A stretch of DNA of 64,000 bases from Aaosphaeria pasadenensis (Eukaryota > Ascomycota > Dothideomycetes > Pleosporales): NCBI GenBank assembly GCA_022813625.1, contig JAKLMB010000001.1, positions 930,001 to 994,000 on the forward strand, read 5' to 3'. The stretch's first letter is position 1. Each line of letters opens with the position of its first letter. The notes under the pieces are model-generated. The model did not search any database, was not told the origin of the DNA, and worked only from the letters and a program-made list of their open reading frames with translations. The position numbers were made by a program, and so were the translations under genes. Of the stretch, positions 11,910 to 23,368 are shown piece by piece.

Positions 11910-12384
11910 TGTAAGTACTGTAAGTACGTCAGGGGTAGATAGTTAAGTGAGGGGATGGGGTAAATAATTGTGTTGGTGATGAGATAGAGGTTTGTAGTTT
12001 GTCGTCGTTTGAGTTTTGTATGCCTTTTGGAGATGAGGTGTATGTATGGTTCGGTCGTGTCTTACAGTCGTTGGGATGGTGAGAAGGGGTTGGATACGCG
12101 GGCATGTATTCGTTGTGTTTTTCCTTTTTGTTCATGGGCTGGTAAATAATAGCTTTAGTACATGATAATATTTACATGCAGCATCAATCCGTCCTATTGA
12201 GAAAAGCTGTGAGAACTGAACGACGTCAAACGAAATGTGAATGATATGCTTCACCGAAGTAATGAAACGTCATGTATAAGTGAATTATTCGTCAATCATC
12301 TATCCAAAGTCGTACAAATACAAAATGGCGCCCCCCTTTCTTCATTTCCAAAGAGTGAGTGCCATCCTCTCTCCCTCCCGGAGA
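11910..12384. other. Convergent 3' region
   Basis: 475 bp between the stops of the GH16/AT3 fusion gene and the SVP26-like gene. It should hold both polyadenylation signals; AT-rich DNA with TAAATAAT-type words lies near 11960 and 12150. No gene seen. Confidence 0.55.
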
Positions 12385-13433
12385 TCAGAAAGTCGGTCTC
12401 GTCCTCTCCCCCTTCCAAAGCCCCATGACCTCGCCCGTCTCCCCAACCCACTCCCTCACCCCCGTGACGACCGCCTTCGCCATCCCCGCATTCGTCCCGC
12501 TCCTCTGCCTCCTCCTGCCCTCTCCCGCGCCCGTCCCGCTTCCAAACGCGCCTCCGGTGGTGCCAGCAGGAACCTTGCCCGAGTTCATGAAGCTGCTGCC
12601 CTCGCCGGTCGCGTACTCCGACCCCATGCTCGGCAGGACGTTCTCGCCCGCGGACAGGGAGACGAACAGCGCGAAGGGCACCAGCCACACGCAGAGCCCG
12701 AAGTAGGATGCGATCTCCGTGAAGGAGGGGATGTTGGCGTCGCGGGCGTACGGGTACGACGAGGAGTAGGTGTTCGGGGGCGGGGCGCTGAAGTGTCGGA
12801 ACCAGAGGTAGTGGTTCGCGATTACGAGGCCTGTTTGAGCGGGTTGAGTTAGTTTGGAGGTTCTGTTTTGTGTGGTTTGCGCAATGATGTGTGGTTCTTT
12901 TTCTTGATTTCTCTTTCTTTGTGAAGTCTTCGCTTGTGCGCTTGCTTGCTTGGGGAGGTGGGTGTGTAGGAAAATGAGGAGGTAGTGTCTTAAGATCGAT
13001 TTCGGAATGGCAACCTACCGCAGGATAACAGGAACAGAGGGTCCGTGAGTTTAACGATGGGGAACCGCCGTAGGTTCTGTGCATATATGAGGTGCGACAC
13101 TATGCTCAGGACGCTCAGGCCGGCCGGGAATCCATCGATCAGGAGGAGCAGGAGCTGTAGTGCGATGATGCCGTAGATCAATTGGTAGAGGAGTCTCTTC
13201 GCGATCACGGTGTGCTCTTCTACGAGCTCTGATAGGTAGTATAGTCCAGAGGCTACATCGTAAAGGGTGTGCATCAGCTTATGGAACTATAATACAAGAA
13301 CGTGGGGTCATGGTTTTTGGTGATATGGGGAACTTGGAGGGAGGGAGAGAGGGTAGTGTGTACCTATAGCCAACGTTAAGAACGCAAACCCCAATATCAC
13401 GCCGACATAACCAAGAAATGGTAGAATCCACAT
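12385..13433 (-). CDS. svp26: SVP26/TEX261-like ER-Golgi cargo receptor
   Basis: Orthologue of yeast Svp26 and animal TEX261, a four-helix membrane protein that loads type II glycosyltransferases into COPII vesicles. Exons 13433-13364, 13252-13019 and 12830-12385 join in frame to 249 residues. The signature LTLAIASGLYYLSELVEEHT spans the first splice and is near-identical in the family, followed by RLLYQLIYGIIALQLLLLLIDG and NHYLWFRHFS. The last helix is FGLCVWLVPFALFVSLSAGE. The C-terminal 90 residues are Gly/Ser/Arg-rich, longer than in yeast, and probably cytosolic. It is divergent to BUD23 with 357 bp between the start codons, so the two likely share a promoter region. Confidence 0.9.
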
Positions 13434-13790
13434 GGTGCGACCCTTCGAACCCCTTTCTTTTCGTTTTAGAAGAAATCGAGTTTTACAAAAAAGAAAACAT
13501 TTGGGTATTGTTTTAGCAAATCGATGAGGTCAGACGCAAGGAGAGGTGTCCTCGAGGAAGCACGGGGAAACGTTGAAGCGATCTCCGGATGATTGAGCAA
13601 CGGGCCTTTTCCCCACCAAAATTTATGGCGGGACGACTAAGCTCGCAGACGAGGCGTCAAAAGTTATTTAGAATCGAAATCTTGGCATATTGTGTCGATT
13701 GTTCAATTGCGCTCCAGCATCTTCACAACACTGTACGCCCAGCCGCCTATTGAGATTTCTTTACTGGAAGAGGGGATTATACTACACATC
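13434..13790. promoter_or_regulatory. Divergent promoter of SVP26-like and BUD23
   Basis: A 357-bp space between two outward-facing start codons must hold both core promoters. An A-rich tract (13468-13500) lies near the SVP26 side. No strong TATA box is seen, as expected for housekeeping genes. Confidence 0.55.
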
Positions 13791-14696
13791 ATGTCGCGAC
13801 CAGAAGATATATTGTACGTCCACCGCAATCGCAACCACCACGCACCCCTCCCCAACTAACATCACCCTCCACAAAAAAGACCTCCCGACCTCTTCTACAA
13901 TGACTCCGAGTCCCGCAAATACACGACCTCGTCCCGCATCCAGCGGATCCAGTCCGACATGACGCACCGCGCGCTCGACATGCTGGACCTCACCTCGCCC
14001 TCCATGATCCTCGACGTGGGCTGCGGCTCCGGCCTCTCTGGCGAGATCCTGTCCGCGTCCGACGAAGACGGCACGCCCGGGGGACCGCACGTCTGGATCG
14101 GCTTCGACATCTCCGCGTCAATGCTCGGCGTCGCGCTCGAGAAGGAGGTCGAGGGCGATTTGTTCCTCGCGGACGCGGGGCAGGGCGTGCCGTTCCGCGC
14201 GGGCACGTTCGACGCTGCGATTTCGATTTCTGCCATACAGTGGCTGTGCAATGCGGAGACGAGTGAGGATAGCCCTGCGGGAAGGCTGTCGAGGTTCTTC
14301 AATGGGTTGTATGCGAGTTTGAGAAGGGGTGGGAGGGCAGTGTGCCAGTTTTATCCGAAGAATGATGAGCAGAAGCAGATGGTTAGCTCGGCGGCTGTTA
14401 AGGCGGGCTTCGGAGCGGGTTTGCTGGAGGATGACCCCGGGACGAAGAATGCGAAGACGTATCTTGTTTTGACTGTGGGTGGTGGTGATACCGATGGAGA
14501 CATTACGGGTGTCGTTCGGGGAATGGATGGAGTGGATGTCCAGGATAGCAGGAGGAGAGGAAGGGACAGGCATGGAAAGGATGTCAAGGGAAGCAAAGCC
14601 TGGATCTTGCGCAAGAAGGAACAGCAAGAGTCGAGGGGCAAGGTCGTCAAGGCCACTTCGAAGTACACTGGCCGCAAGCGTAGGATCCAGTGGTGA
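13791..14696 (+). CDS. bud23: 18S rRNA (guanine-N7)-methyltransferase Bud23
   Basis: SAM-dependent methyltransferase that modifies one guanine of 18S rRNA with partner Trm112 during small-subunit maturation, in the nucleus. A tiny first exon (13791-13813, MSRPEDI) joins across a 66-bp intron to 13880-14696, giving 279 residues, normal for the family. The N-terminal RPEDILPPDLFYNDSESRKY block, the SAM-binding motif ILDVGCGSGLSGE, the GFDIS acidic loop and AAISISAIQWLCNA are all typical. The C-terminus is lysine/arginine-rich (TSKYTGRKRRIQW), as in all Bud23 proteins, and serves nucleolar targeting or RNA contact. The short first exon is easily missed by gene finders that begin at the internal methionine at 13959. 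Confidence 0.95.
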
Positions 14697-14970
14697 GGAG
14701 CCTAAACGGTTTTGCTCTCTTTCTTCTTTTACCAAAACGATTTTCACGAAATGCATTAGCGCGGAGTTTTGGGGGGTATAGAAATAAAGATTCATGCATG
14801 CTGGCTAGCTATATACCACCTAAAAGTACAGCTCTATTCACATGCGCGTACTTGTACATAAAGCCGTATCCAATCGCCCCAGGTCTATTGCATATAACTA
14901 CCAAAACGGAAAGGGTAGCAATCGTTGAGTGTCAGTCACGTGAAGCAAGGTTTCGACGACCTTGGTCAGC

Positions 14971-16392
14971 CTATGCCTGCTCCATCTTGCTAAGGACTGC
15001 ACGGGTGAACTCCTGGGTGGTGCTGTTACCGCCCATATCGCGTGTTCGGGTTTTTCTAGATACGAAATTAGTACTATGATTCGGAGGATGTGCTCAGAAT
15101 AGATTTTTACGTACCCATCAGCAATGACCTGGTAAACGGACTGGGAGATGCGGTTTGCGTGGTCATCAAGACCAAGGTGGCGCAGCATCATGGAGGCGGA
15201 GAGGATCAAGGCAGTGGGGTTGGCCTGGTCCTTGCCCTTGATATCGAGACCGACGTGACGGCATCCGGGCTCGAATACGGCAACGTTGCGGCCCATGTTG
15301 CATCCAGGGACGACACCGGGTCCACCGACGAGACCGGCACCGATGTTGGACAAGATACCTCCGTACAAGTTGGGCATGACGAGGACGTCGAACTGCTGTG
15401 GCCTGGACACGCACTGCATGGAGGCGTTGTCGACGATCATGTCGTTGGTCTCAAGGGTAGGGTAGTCCTCGGCGACCTTTTTGAAGGTGTTGCGGAAGAG
15501 ACCATCGGCCAACTTCATGATGTTGGCCTTGTGGATGCAGGTGACCTTCTCCCTGTTGTTGGCAAGGGCGAAAGCGAAAGCAAACTTGGCAATGCGCTCG
15601 GATTTGGCACGGGTGATGATCTTGAGGGACTCAACGACACCGCCAACGGACTGGTGCTCGAGGCCGGAGTATTCACCCTCGGTGTTCTCACGGATGATGC
15701 AGAGGTCGACGTTCTTGTGGCGGGTCTCGTATCCGGGGATGTTCTTAATGAGGACGATGGAGGCGTAGATGTCCAACTCCTGGCGGAGGGCGACGTTGAA
15801 AGACTGGTGGCCGGAGCGCTCGACAGGAGTGTGGAGGATACCCTTGAGACCCAACTTGTTGCGCTTGAGCGAGGCGATGGACTCACGGAAGAGATCCTCG
15901 GAGTGCTTGTTGCCCGTCTCGACACCGGACACGTTGACCTGCTCCCACTCAATGGGAACGTTGTCTGCCTTGAAGATCTGCTTGACCGACTCTGAGACCT
16001 CCGCACCGATACCGTCACCTGTGCTATGTTCAATATCAACTCGTAGAGCCGGGCAATCTCGTTTGCGTACCAGGAATCAAGGTCACGGTGTATTTGCCGC
16101 CGAACTTGGTGGGCTTGAAGATGTCGCTGTTGACCGTGGCCATTGCTGGAGGGATTGTGAGCACATGGGCAATTCTTTCTCAAGAGATCCAGAGAGATCC
16201 GGAGGGGATCTACGCACAGCGAGTGGCCATGGAAGGGCCAGCAGCGCATCGAGAGGCAGATCCAGCGCCCCGCAGGAGCGTCTGTGGAAGTCGCGGTAGG
16301 TTAGCAGAGGTTCTGTGACAATGTATAGGTCAATTGGTAGATGAACAATGGCTACGTACCTGCGCCGTCTTTTGGGAGGTCCTCGAAAGCAT
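14971..16392 (-). CDS. idh1: Isocitrate dehydrogenase [NAD], regulatory subunit 1, mitochondrial
   Basis: Subunit of the mitochondrial NAD-dependent isocitrate dehydrogenase of the citric acid cycle, acting as a hetero-oligomer with Idh2. Exons 16392-16360, 16281-16218, 16145-16071, 16018-15115 and 15055-14971 join in frame to 386 residues. Exons 1-2 encode a basic, hydroxylated mitochondrial presequence (MLSRTSQKTAQ, then TLLRGAGSASRCAAGPSMATR). The mature part begins ATVNSDIFKPTKFGGKYTVT, with LIPGDGIGAEVSESV, the ENTEGEYSGLEHQSV loop and the MVDNASMQC-like segment (IVDNASMQCV). It ends TTQEFTRAVLSKMEQA. It is convergent with BUD23, with 274 bp between the stops. Subunit 1 rather than 2 is assigned from overall resemblance to fungal Idh1. 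Confidence 0.95.
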
Positions 16393-17712
16393 CTTGGTTG
16401 TGGTCGGCAGAACGGAGTTGGAGGTTCTGAGGGATTTGAGGGAAGCAAGCAAGAGTTAGAGCGAGAGAGACTCTGGATGGAGCTCGCCGGCCGAAAAAGC
16501 AAAAGCGTAAGGCTTGGCGATTCCAGCCCATGACAACAAGCGCCGCCGCCGCCGAACGAGCCACTTTACGAGTATTTCCAGTTTGTGTGCGAGTTTCCTG
16601 GTTAATTGCCTTTTTTTCTTCTCCATAGGATCTAATCAGTAATGGTATAAGTTGTGTTCGCTCGTTATCTGATCTGATCTGATCTGATCCTGCGCAAAGA
16701 TCTTGCCGCAGAGATTTCCGTCTTCACACCCCTACTCCTACTCCTACTTCTAATTATCTGATATTATTGAATGTAAATGCAATATTCTATGGCAATTACA
16801 ATATTGGTGACTTTATTCCAATGACTTGACAAACACTTGCTTCCTTACCAATGCACGAATCATGCATTCCCACTTGGTCGTCAATACGAGTATCTTCAGG
16901 ACAGACAGACACCTTTGGAGTACTGTGCAATAATGATATTAAGGAAAGACTCGGAACATCAATTAGCGATGTGTACAAGTATAGGTACCTACTTTCTCTA
17001 ACAAACTATACTGTGTAGGATGTACTGTATACTGTGTCAAGTAACTACCGTCCTCGTCTGCCATGCCATGGCTGCAATTTTTGTCGGCCGCGCAATAGCA
17101 AAACCCCGGATAAGGACTAGATTCCGAATATGGAAAGAACACATTCATGTGATAACTGGTCAGTGCGTCATCAGGTACAGTACATACAAAGCGACATGTA
17201 ATTACACGCATATACATTCATCCTACAGAGGGCAGTACTGGAAGCTGTAAACCACCTCATATCGTAGGTTCAATCTAGAGTTAGACTCTTTACTCTGCCA
17301 ATTCACATCTCTGCGCCCATCTACAACGCCGCACTGTTTCATGCATTGTCCGCTTTTTTTTAGAATCACATCCAGCTTCCCCATTCGGCTTAGTTCACTC
17401 TCGTCTGTGCCGATTCAGACCTTCCGATTCCGACGTCAGTGTTTGACAGTCGCTGTACTCCGTACACATATAATTGCTGCTTGTACTTATATGTAGCTGT
17501 ACATTGAACATCTTCAAAGTACATTTGTACTCTGACCCTCTCGCTAAGCTAACTTACCAGACTCTCAATAGGTACCTAGCTATCTAACGTACCACAAGTG
17601 TGGGGTAACGCGGAAGCATGCGCAATGCCGCCTAAAAGGACTACTATGGCTCTCCACATCATGGATTTCAACTCGTGAATGCTCATCTTCTCTTCCTCCC
17701 AGGACAAACAAA
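16393..17712. other. Intergenic stretch with short simple repeats
   Basis: 1.3 kb between the divergent IDH1 and dehydrogenase genes. It holds an ATCTG tandem (16667-16689), a CTACTC tract (16731-16750) and TAGGTACCTA palindromes near 16984 and 17571. No gene seen. Confidence 0.6.
16667..16689. repeat. ATCTG tandem repeat
   Basis: About 4.6 copies of the pentamer ATCTG in the IDH1 upstream region, directly visible. Likely slippage-prone simple sequence. Confidence 0.9.
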
Positions 17713-18805
17713 ATGGAGTCACTCCAAGTTGGCTGGATTGGCCTGGGCAATGCTGGCTATCCGATGGCAGCTTGCCTCGCCAAAAGGGGACATCGACTCC
17801 TCGTCCGTGACGCAGATCCCGCCCGTAGTGTGCAATTTGTCGAAAAGTATCCCAAGTGCAGGATGGCGACGCTCGACGCCGAGTCCTTCAAAGACTGTGA
17901 TGTTGTTGTGACCATGTTGCCAAACGGCGAGGTCGTGAGAGACGTCCTGTTTGGCGACCATGGAATCGCCGGGCACTTGAAGCCAGGCATGTTTCTTGCT
18001 CCTGGCTGTAGACGGTGACTGGCAAGCTGCATGCTGATCGGATATCAGGCTCGGTCGTCATCGACACTAGCTCATCCTCGCCCTTTCACACCCGCGACTT
18101 GGGAGGCGAGCTCGCAAAGCTCTCTATCGATCTTGTCGATTCGCCCATCACGCAGGAACGGCTTCACGCCATTAATGATCGGGGCGCTACTCTCATGGTA
18201 GGCTCGGACTCACCCGGCGCCCTTCAGAAGGTCATGTCGATCCTCAAAGATATGAGTACTCATGTTTTCCCAATGGGCGGATTGGGAACCGGCCATACTA
18301 TGAAGACGCTGAATAACTATGTCAGTGTTGGTAGTATCATCGCTCTCTGCGATGCGTTGGTAAGGACATTAGGTGCAAATAAAATATTCGCAAGACAGCC
18401 TCCTCACAAGCATAGGTGACCGGCCAAAAGCTCGGGTTAGATCCACAGACCATGATTGACGTTTTGAATGTCGGGACGGGAGTGAACTTCTCGACCAAGT
18501 ATTCCATGCGGAACTTAAAGTCCTTCGATACGGGCTACCAGCTTGAGTTACTAGTCAAAGACGTCAAGATCGCCAAAGAGGTCATCGAACAGTCCGGGTT
18601 CGAATCAGAACTCCCTGGATTGGCTCTGAAGTACTTGGAGGACTCGTTAAAGCTGGTTGAAAAGGGAGCTGATCATTCTGAATGCATCAAAAGCTGGGAA
18701 CAACGAGCCGGTGTCGAGATTGCGAAGACAGAACGAAGGGATGATAAGACGAGACTTCAACGTTCGGGCAGCGTCTCTCAGAAGGAACCTGTTCTCTATT
18801 TTTGA
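17713..18805 (+). CDS. Beta-hydroxyacid dehydrogenase (3-hydroxyisobutyrate dehydrogenase-like)
   Basis: NAD(P)-dependent dehydrogenase of the 3-hydroxyisobutyrate/6-phosphogluconate family. Exons 17713-17986, 18049-18359 and 18416-18805 join to 324 residues. The Rossmann fingerprint GWIGLGNAGYPMAACLAKRG is at residues 8-27. The catalytic lysine lies in GTGHTMKTLNNYV. The usual substrate motif DAPVSGG is altered to DSPITQE, so the substrate may differ from hydroxyisobutyrate. The first intron uses a GC donor (CCAG then GCATGT), which is the only choice I found that keeps frame and rebuilds PGSVVIDTS. No mitochondrial presequence is evident. The last 35 residues are polar and charged and extend beyond the usual fold. 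Confidence 0.85.
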
Positions 18806-19299
18806 TTGAAGCTGATACATCGCTTGGGAGCAGCGCGTTCAGTGTGTACAGGCAACTGCTACGGCGCATTCACTGATCTGAAATCATGCGGTGTTTTGCT
18901 TTCCACAAAGTCTATTTCGCAAATCATCGTGCTACTCCCTCCAATGATCAAGGTACACTATTGCTATGAAATTATATGAAATAAATCTTCCCTTGCGTGT
19001 TCGACAATAACACAAGGGGTTGGTATTGTAAATATGTGAATGAGCATGTTCAATGTTTAATATATAGGTAGCTATCTAGGTACCTAACCCGGTGCCTGTG
19101 CACAGACCACAGCAGCTAACCCCGCCACGTGAAAGCGTATTTTCGCGATTTCCAAACGTTCAATCATCGTGCACACCCCATACGTTCAAAGCTCCTACAC
19201 AAACGCCCCAGCACTTTCAGTCGAACGATGCTAATATTCCCAAGTTGAAACAAGGAGAAAGAAGAAAACGACGACCACACACACAAGAAATCACCGAAA
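18806..19299. promoter_or_regulatory. Upstream region of the Mtr2-like gene
   Basis: 494 bp holding the 3' flank of the dehydrogenase and the promoter of the next gene. A CACGTG palindrome is at 19126-19131 and a TAGGTACCTA palindrome lies near 19075-19085. No gene seen. Confidence 0.5.
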
Positions 19300-20077
19300 A
19301 TGAATGACGAATCGCAACTCACAGCCGCGGAGAAGGCTGAATACACCGCCGACATTACCGCCTGCAACGGTACGCGATCCCTCCCCGCCCCGACGAACAA
19401 GAAGTTTGGTAGTTAATATGAGAGAGTAAAATATAGCCGCGGAAGCATTCACGGACGCCTACTACTTCGCGCTGCAAAAAGACCGCCAGAACATCCCATC
19501 GTTCTACTGCCCGCCACTAGCCAACGGCGATCAATCGGTTCCCTTCATCGCATGGAACGGCGAAGTCTTCAGCGACGTCGTCGCCCTGCAGACGCGCATT
19601 CAGACACTCCCGCACACCTGGTTCGACGTCGAGAGCCTGGACTGTGACGTCCTGAACCCGAAGTTCATCCCCGCGAGCGAAGTCAAGAACGGCAGCGGCA
19701 ACGACGACGAGGACCTGCACCGCCGGATGTCGATCACGGTTGCGGTCGCCGGCGCGATCAGGATGGAGGAGCAGTTTAAGGGGCCGCTTAGAGAGTTCTC
19801 GGAGACGTTCGTGCTGGTTCCCAATCCCGAGAAGTTGACTACCAAGGCCGTCCATTTCGACAAGGGCTGGCAGAAGGAATGGTTGATCCAGTCGCAGAAC
19901 TTCAGGTTCACCGAGTGGAGCGCGAATGAGCTGGTTGACCCTGCCGAGGCGAGCGTGCCCATGGAGACCGACAAGACGAGGGTCAATGGCGGGAAGAATA
20001 CTTTCAGGGGAACGAACAAAGGCATCGCTGGACAATTCGCCGCGGCGGGATTGTTGAAGGGAAAGGGAAAAGCATGA
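19300..20077 (+). CDS. mtr2: NTF2-like mRNA export factor, Mtr2 type
   Basis: Small NTF2-fold protein of the Mtr2/p15 group, which dimerises with Mex67 to carry mRNA and pre-ribosomes through nuclear pores. A 70-nt first exon (19300-19369, MNDESQLTAAEKAEYTADIT) joins 19437-20077 for 236 residues. Seen in sequence: FTDAYYFALQKDRQNIPSFY, then FIAWNG, then LPHTWFDVESLDCDVLN, which follow the NTF2 alpha-helix/beta-sheet layout with the WNG turn and the central strand. C-terminal residues FSETFVLVPN and WQKEWLIQSQNFRF close the sheet. The last 50 residues are flexible and lysine-rich. The Mtr2 assignment is from fold pattern and length; another NTF2-like protein is possible. Confidence 0.75.
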
Positions 20078-20816
20078 AGGAATGAAATCATCTTGATCTG
20101 ATAGCATAGCGATGGAGTTCACTGGCCTAGGAGGTACGAAATACGAAAACATTTGGTCGGTCAGCTTTTGCTTTTTTTTGGCTGGAAACCTCTACTGCAT
20201 CCGTATGTGTCAACGAACCACACACGATCATCACATTTTATAGATAGACGATATTTGTTTTTGAAAAGCAGAATGCGAATACCTGAAAATCCATAGCTAC
20301 CTAGCTATCATTTTGATGTGATGATGATCAGTGAGTTTGCCCAGATCCCCTCCCACTTGACACGGGAAGAGACCATAGGACTTCACCACCTCAACCATGC
20401 TTCCAAGAATCCCGTAATCCGTCTCACCCACGGACCTGAACGAGACCTGATATGATGAAGAGGAACCGTAACGCCAGCCCAATTCCTATCCCTCCCAAGG
20501 CAAGACCTTGATGAATCATGAAAAAGCCACCGAAATCCTAATGAAAAAATCTCCCAGTAAAAAGAGCATCTGAACCATCCGCACCCATAAATCCCCAATG
20601 AAACTTCCACTAGAAATCCTGAAAGAAGAGCTCGTCCTGGCGTGCTCCTTGGATGTCCGCCTCCTGAACGCAATTTGAGAAACCCACTTCAGGAAAAGAA
20701 AAAGAAAAAGAAAACCATAAACCCTGCTTCATACTCCCAAGCAATCCCACTCCAGCACCATCATCCGCAGAACCGGACGCGTGGGGAGGAGTAGAGGCCA
20801 AAGATATCAGAACCGT
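20078..20816. other. Convergent 3' region
   Basis: 740 bp between the stops of the Mtr2-like and DUF7918-like genes. Only short overlapping frames; a purine-rich tract lies at 20690-20720. No gene seen. Confidence 0.55.
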
Positions 20817-22776
20817 TCACTCATCGTCAGCACCAACCTCCTCCTCTTCCTCACTCTGGAACTTCTGCAGCAGCTCCATGCTCTCCTGAAGCTGCAACTC
20901 GCACTCCTCAGCCGCGGCCTCCTCCTCCTTTGCAAGCTTATTCACCGCCTCGATCTCCTCCTCCATGCGCTTGAGGTACGGCGCCAGCGTCTCGTCGACC
21001 TGCTTGCGCTTATCCTCGGCGCGCGCACGCTTCGCCCGGGACGCCATGAGGCGCTCGCGGGCCTCGGCGAGCTGCTGTGCGGCGACGGAGGAGCGGGACG
21101 GGGCGGGCGAGACGGAGGGGGATCCCGAGCGGGAGGTGGATGCGAGGACCGTGGAGAGGTAGGTGGGTGGTGGTTGCTCGTGGGATTGCCTGAGGCGCTT
21201 GGGGTCCGGGGAGCCGGGGGGACTGAGGGTCTGGGTGCGCTTTGGGGGGCCGACGATGGTGGGCATGGAGAGGCGTTTGGCTTCTGGGGTGGTGAGCATG
21301 GAGACAGTTGGGGCGGTCAGGGTGCTGGTGAGCATGTCGTCTGCGGTGGAATCGTCCGTGTGGTTGGTGTCTGGGTCGGTGAACCCAGTGAGCGATATTT
21401 CGCTTGGCTTCTTCGTGAGGACGTGTCCGGTAATGCTCTCTTCGTCTGTAGTATACATGGTCGGTTTGGTCATGTCGTTCTGATGATGTTCTCCGAGTTC
21501 CAGGACCTTGTCTTGAGGAACATCCATCTTATAAGTAGAAGTAGGCTTGGAAAACGGAAGTGTAGGCAAGCCAAATTTTCGATTCAGTTCCTCGATGTCG
21601 TAAGTGGAGTGGCTGTTTGGCGAGATTGGAGAGGAAAGAGAGAGTGTCTTTAGGATTACGTTAGCTGTAATATCATTGACAGTGGAGGAAAGGCGGTCTG
21701 GCTGAACAATCGGATCCCTGGACTATTCGTTGAGCGTTAGGCAACAATACCTAACGTGAATTTGAAACGAAAGACCAGGGAAAGCTGACCGGCTGTATGG
21801 GTGGATTTTGAAGAAAGGTTTCACTCACAGTGTCTTTCGCAGAGGCATTGCTGGGGGGCAATGCGGGCGTTCTATGACTGGCAATGGATGGGCCGGGAGA
21901 GGACTGGCGTGCTGAGTTGACATCGACCTCTGAGCTTCCAGGCTTAGAGATATCCGGCATGGGCACAGACTTAATGAGTAGTTTTCGGGGCTCAGGTCGT
22001 TCTGATTTGCGCATGTCGGCGTCCAGAGTTAAGTCAAACCCAGACTCCCTGATCGATACTAGTGATCCAGTTAGTCATTGAAGTAGATGTGGGAATGGGG
22101 GATTGTAAATACCCTGGTCGCGGTAATGGAAGCGGAAGACAGCCCATGTCTCTAGGCCGGGACGCTTCACAGTCATCTTCTTTCTGAGCCTGTTAGCCGT
22201 GGCGTTATCAAGTGGCGTTACATTCATCTCAAATCCCATCCGGCAATCCGGAGAACACTCGAGGCTTCCGGCGGGCGCTTTGCCAGTGAACCCCTCGTTC
22301 ATGATGTCTTCATAGGTAGTCACATCGTAAAGAGTATGCTCTTCACCTGGACGACGCAGCACACAAATTCGCACTTCGATGGTTCCCAAGCAGGGTGGTT
22401 CGTGTTTGCGAGGCTTGAAGCCAGGGGGCAGTTCACGCACTACGAGATCGGTGTCCAGGATGCCGTCCTCGATCTTGTAGAGGTATTTAGGGGTGTCGAG
22501 CTTTTTGTTCTTTTGCACGATGAAACTCTTCCCAGCGTACTCCTGTGACTTGCGATAGATACCATCAACCAGCACGTCGTGGTGCATCGCTTTGGTTGTT
22601 CCGTCGAACCTGCCTCCGACCTTGATTTGGTCGCCGATTTTGACTGGGACATAGCATCCAATTGCTCCATCGAATGGATCAACGTATTCGCCGTACTCAG
22701 GTAGGTGTTTGATGGTTCCTGCGGCAAACAGATGGACTTCTGCCGAACGGTCAGTATTTTCCTCGTACACCTTCAT
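20817..22776 (-). CDS. Conserved fungal protein, DUF7918-like, probable nuclear protein
   Basis: Exons 22776-22113, 22058-21829 and 21722-20817 join in frame to 599 residues. The first 240 residues form a compact beta-rich domain that begins in the middle of VKIGDQIKVGGRFDG-type strands and ends WAVFRFHYRDQVSIRESG. This pattern recalls the fungal DUF7918 domain (FxFxYR...L). The middle is disordered and Ser/Pro-rich with SPGP and TPEAKRLS segments that look like kinase sites. The C-terminus has a basic stretch (SRAKRARAEDKRKQ) and a coiled coil (about 520-585, LKRMEEEIEAVNKLAKEEE) with an acidic end EEEEEVGADDE. No enzymatic motif is visible. Function is unknown; nuclear localisation is inferred from the basic and acidic segments only. 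Confidence 0.8.
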
Positions 22777-23368
22777 GGTGGGCGATGCAGAAAGTAGGGA
22801 AGTGGGGATGGATTTGAAATGAGACGAGGACGAGCAAGTTGCCGTTAAGAACCATTATATCTAGAAGACAAATGCGGATAGCCGATCTAACGAAGGCAGG
22901 GTCCCAGAAGAGGTGAAGTTGAGAGTAAAGGCATAAGGGCAGTTGATACGATAAGTGGCGGTTGTCATGTGAAGGTAGACGACTATCGCATGAGCAAGGT
23001 GAAGGTAGTAGAAATCGGTTGGTATTATTGGTTGAAATGAATCATTATCATGGTATCATAGAATTACTGGACCAGTCACTCTATAGTTTCTGTGCAAAAA
23101 CGAGGATACACTCCACCGCCTTTTGATAGTGAGAGAGATGCATGTACACAAGGGAAGTACATCAGAGTAATAGGATGATATATGAGAGTCTCAAGATTGG
23201 AATAGACTCGTGGAATTGTCTTGTGGAAGTCAACAACCGGGTATCAAATTCTCGTTACTACGTGAGCACACAGCTGAACATGTTCATGTAGCCAATAAAT
23301 CAACGAAACACCCCCTCAAATAATCATCTTTGTTAGACAGGGTGAATCGACGAATGTCACTTCATCCT
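22777..23368. other. Intergenic stretch, no gene seen
   Basis: 592 bp upstream of the DUF7918-like gene and downstream of the next minus-strand gene. AT-rich, no frame of note. Confidence 0.55.

Noticed and set aside
15090..15995. Long plus-strand frame of 301 codons opposite IDH1
   Set aside because: It is the antisense shadow of the GC-rich IDH1 exon; its Gly/Val/Asp-rich content is what such shadows look like.
20776..20782. ACGCGT-like words in other places (20776, 34011)
   Set aside because: They are not next to cell-cycle genes, which shows that the 6-mer also occurs by chance.
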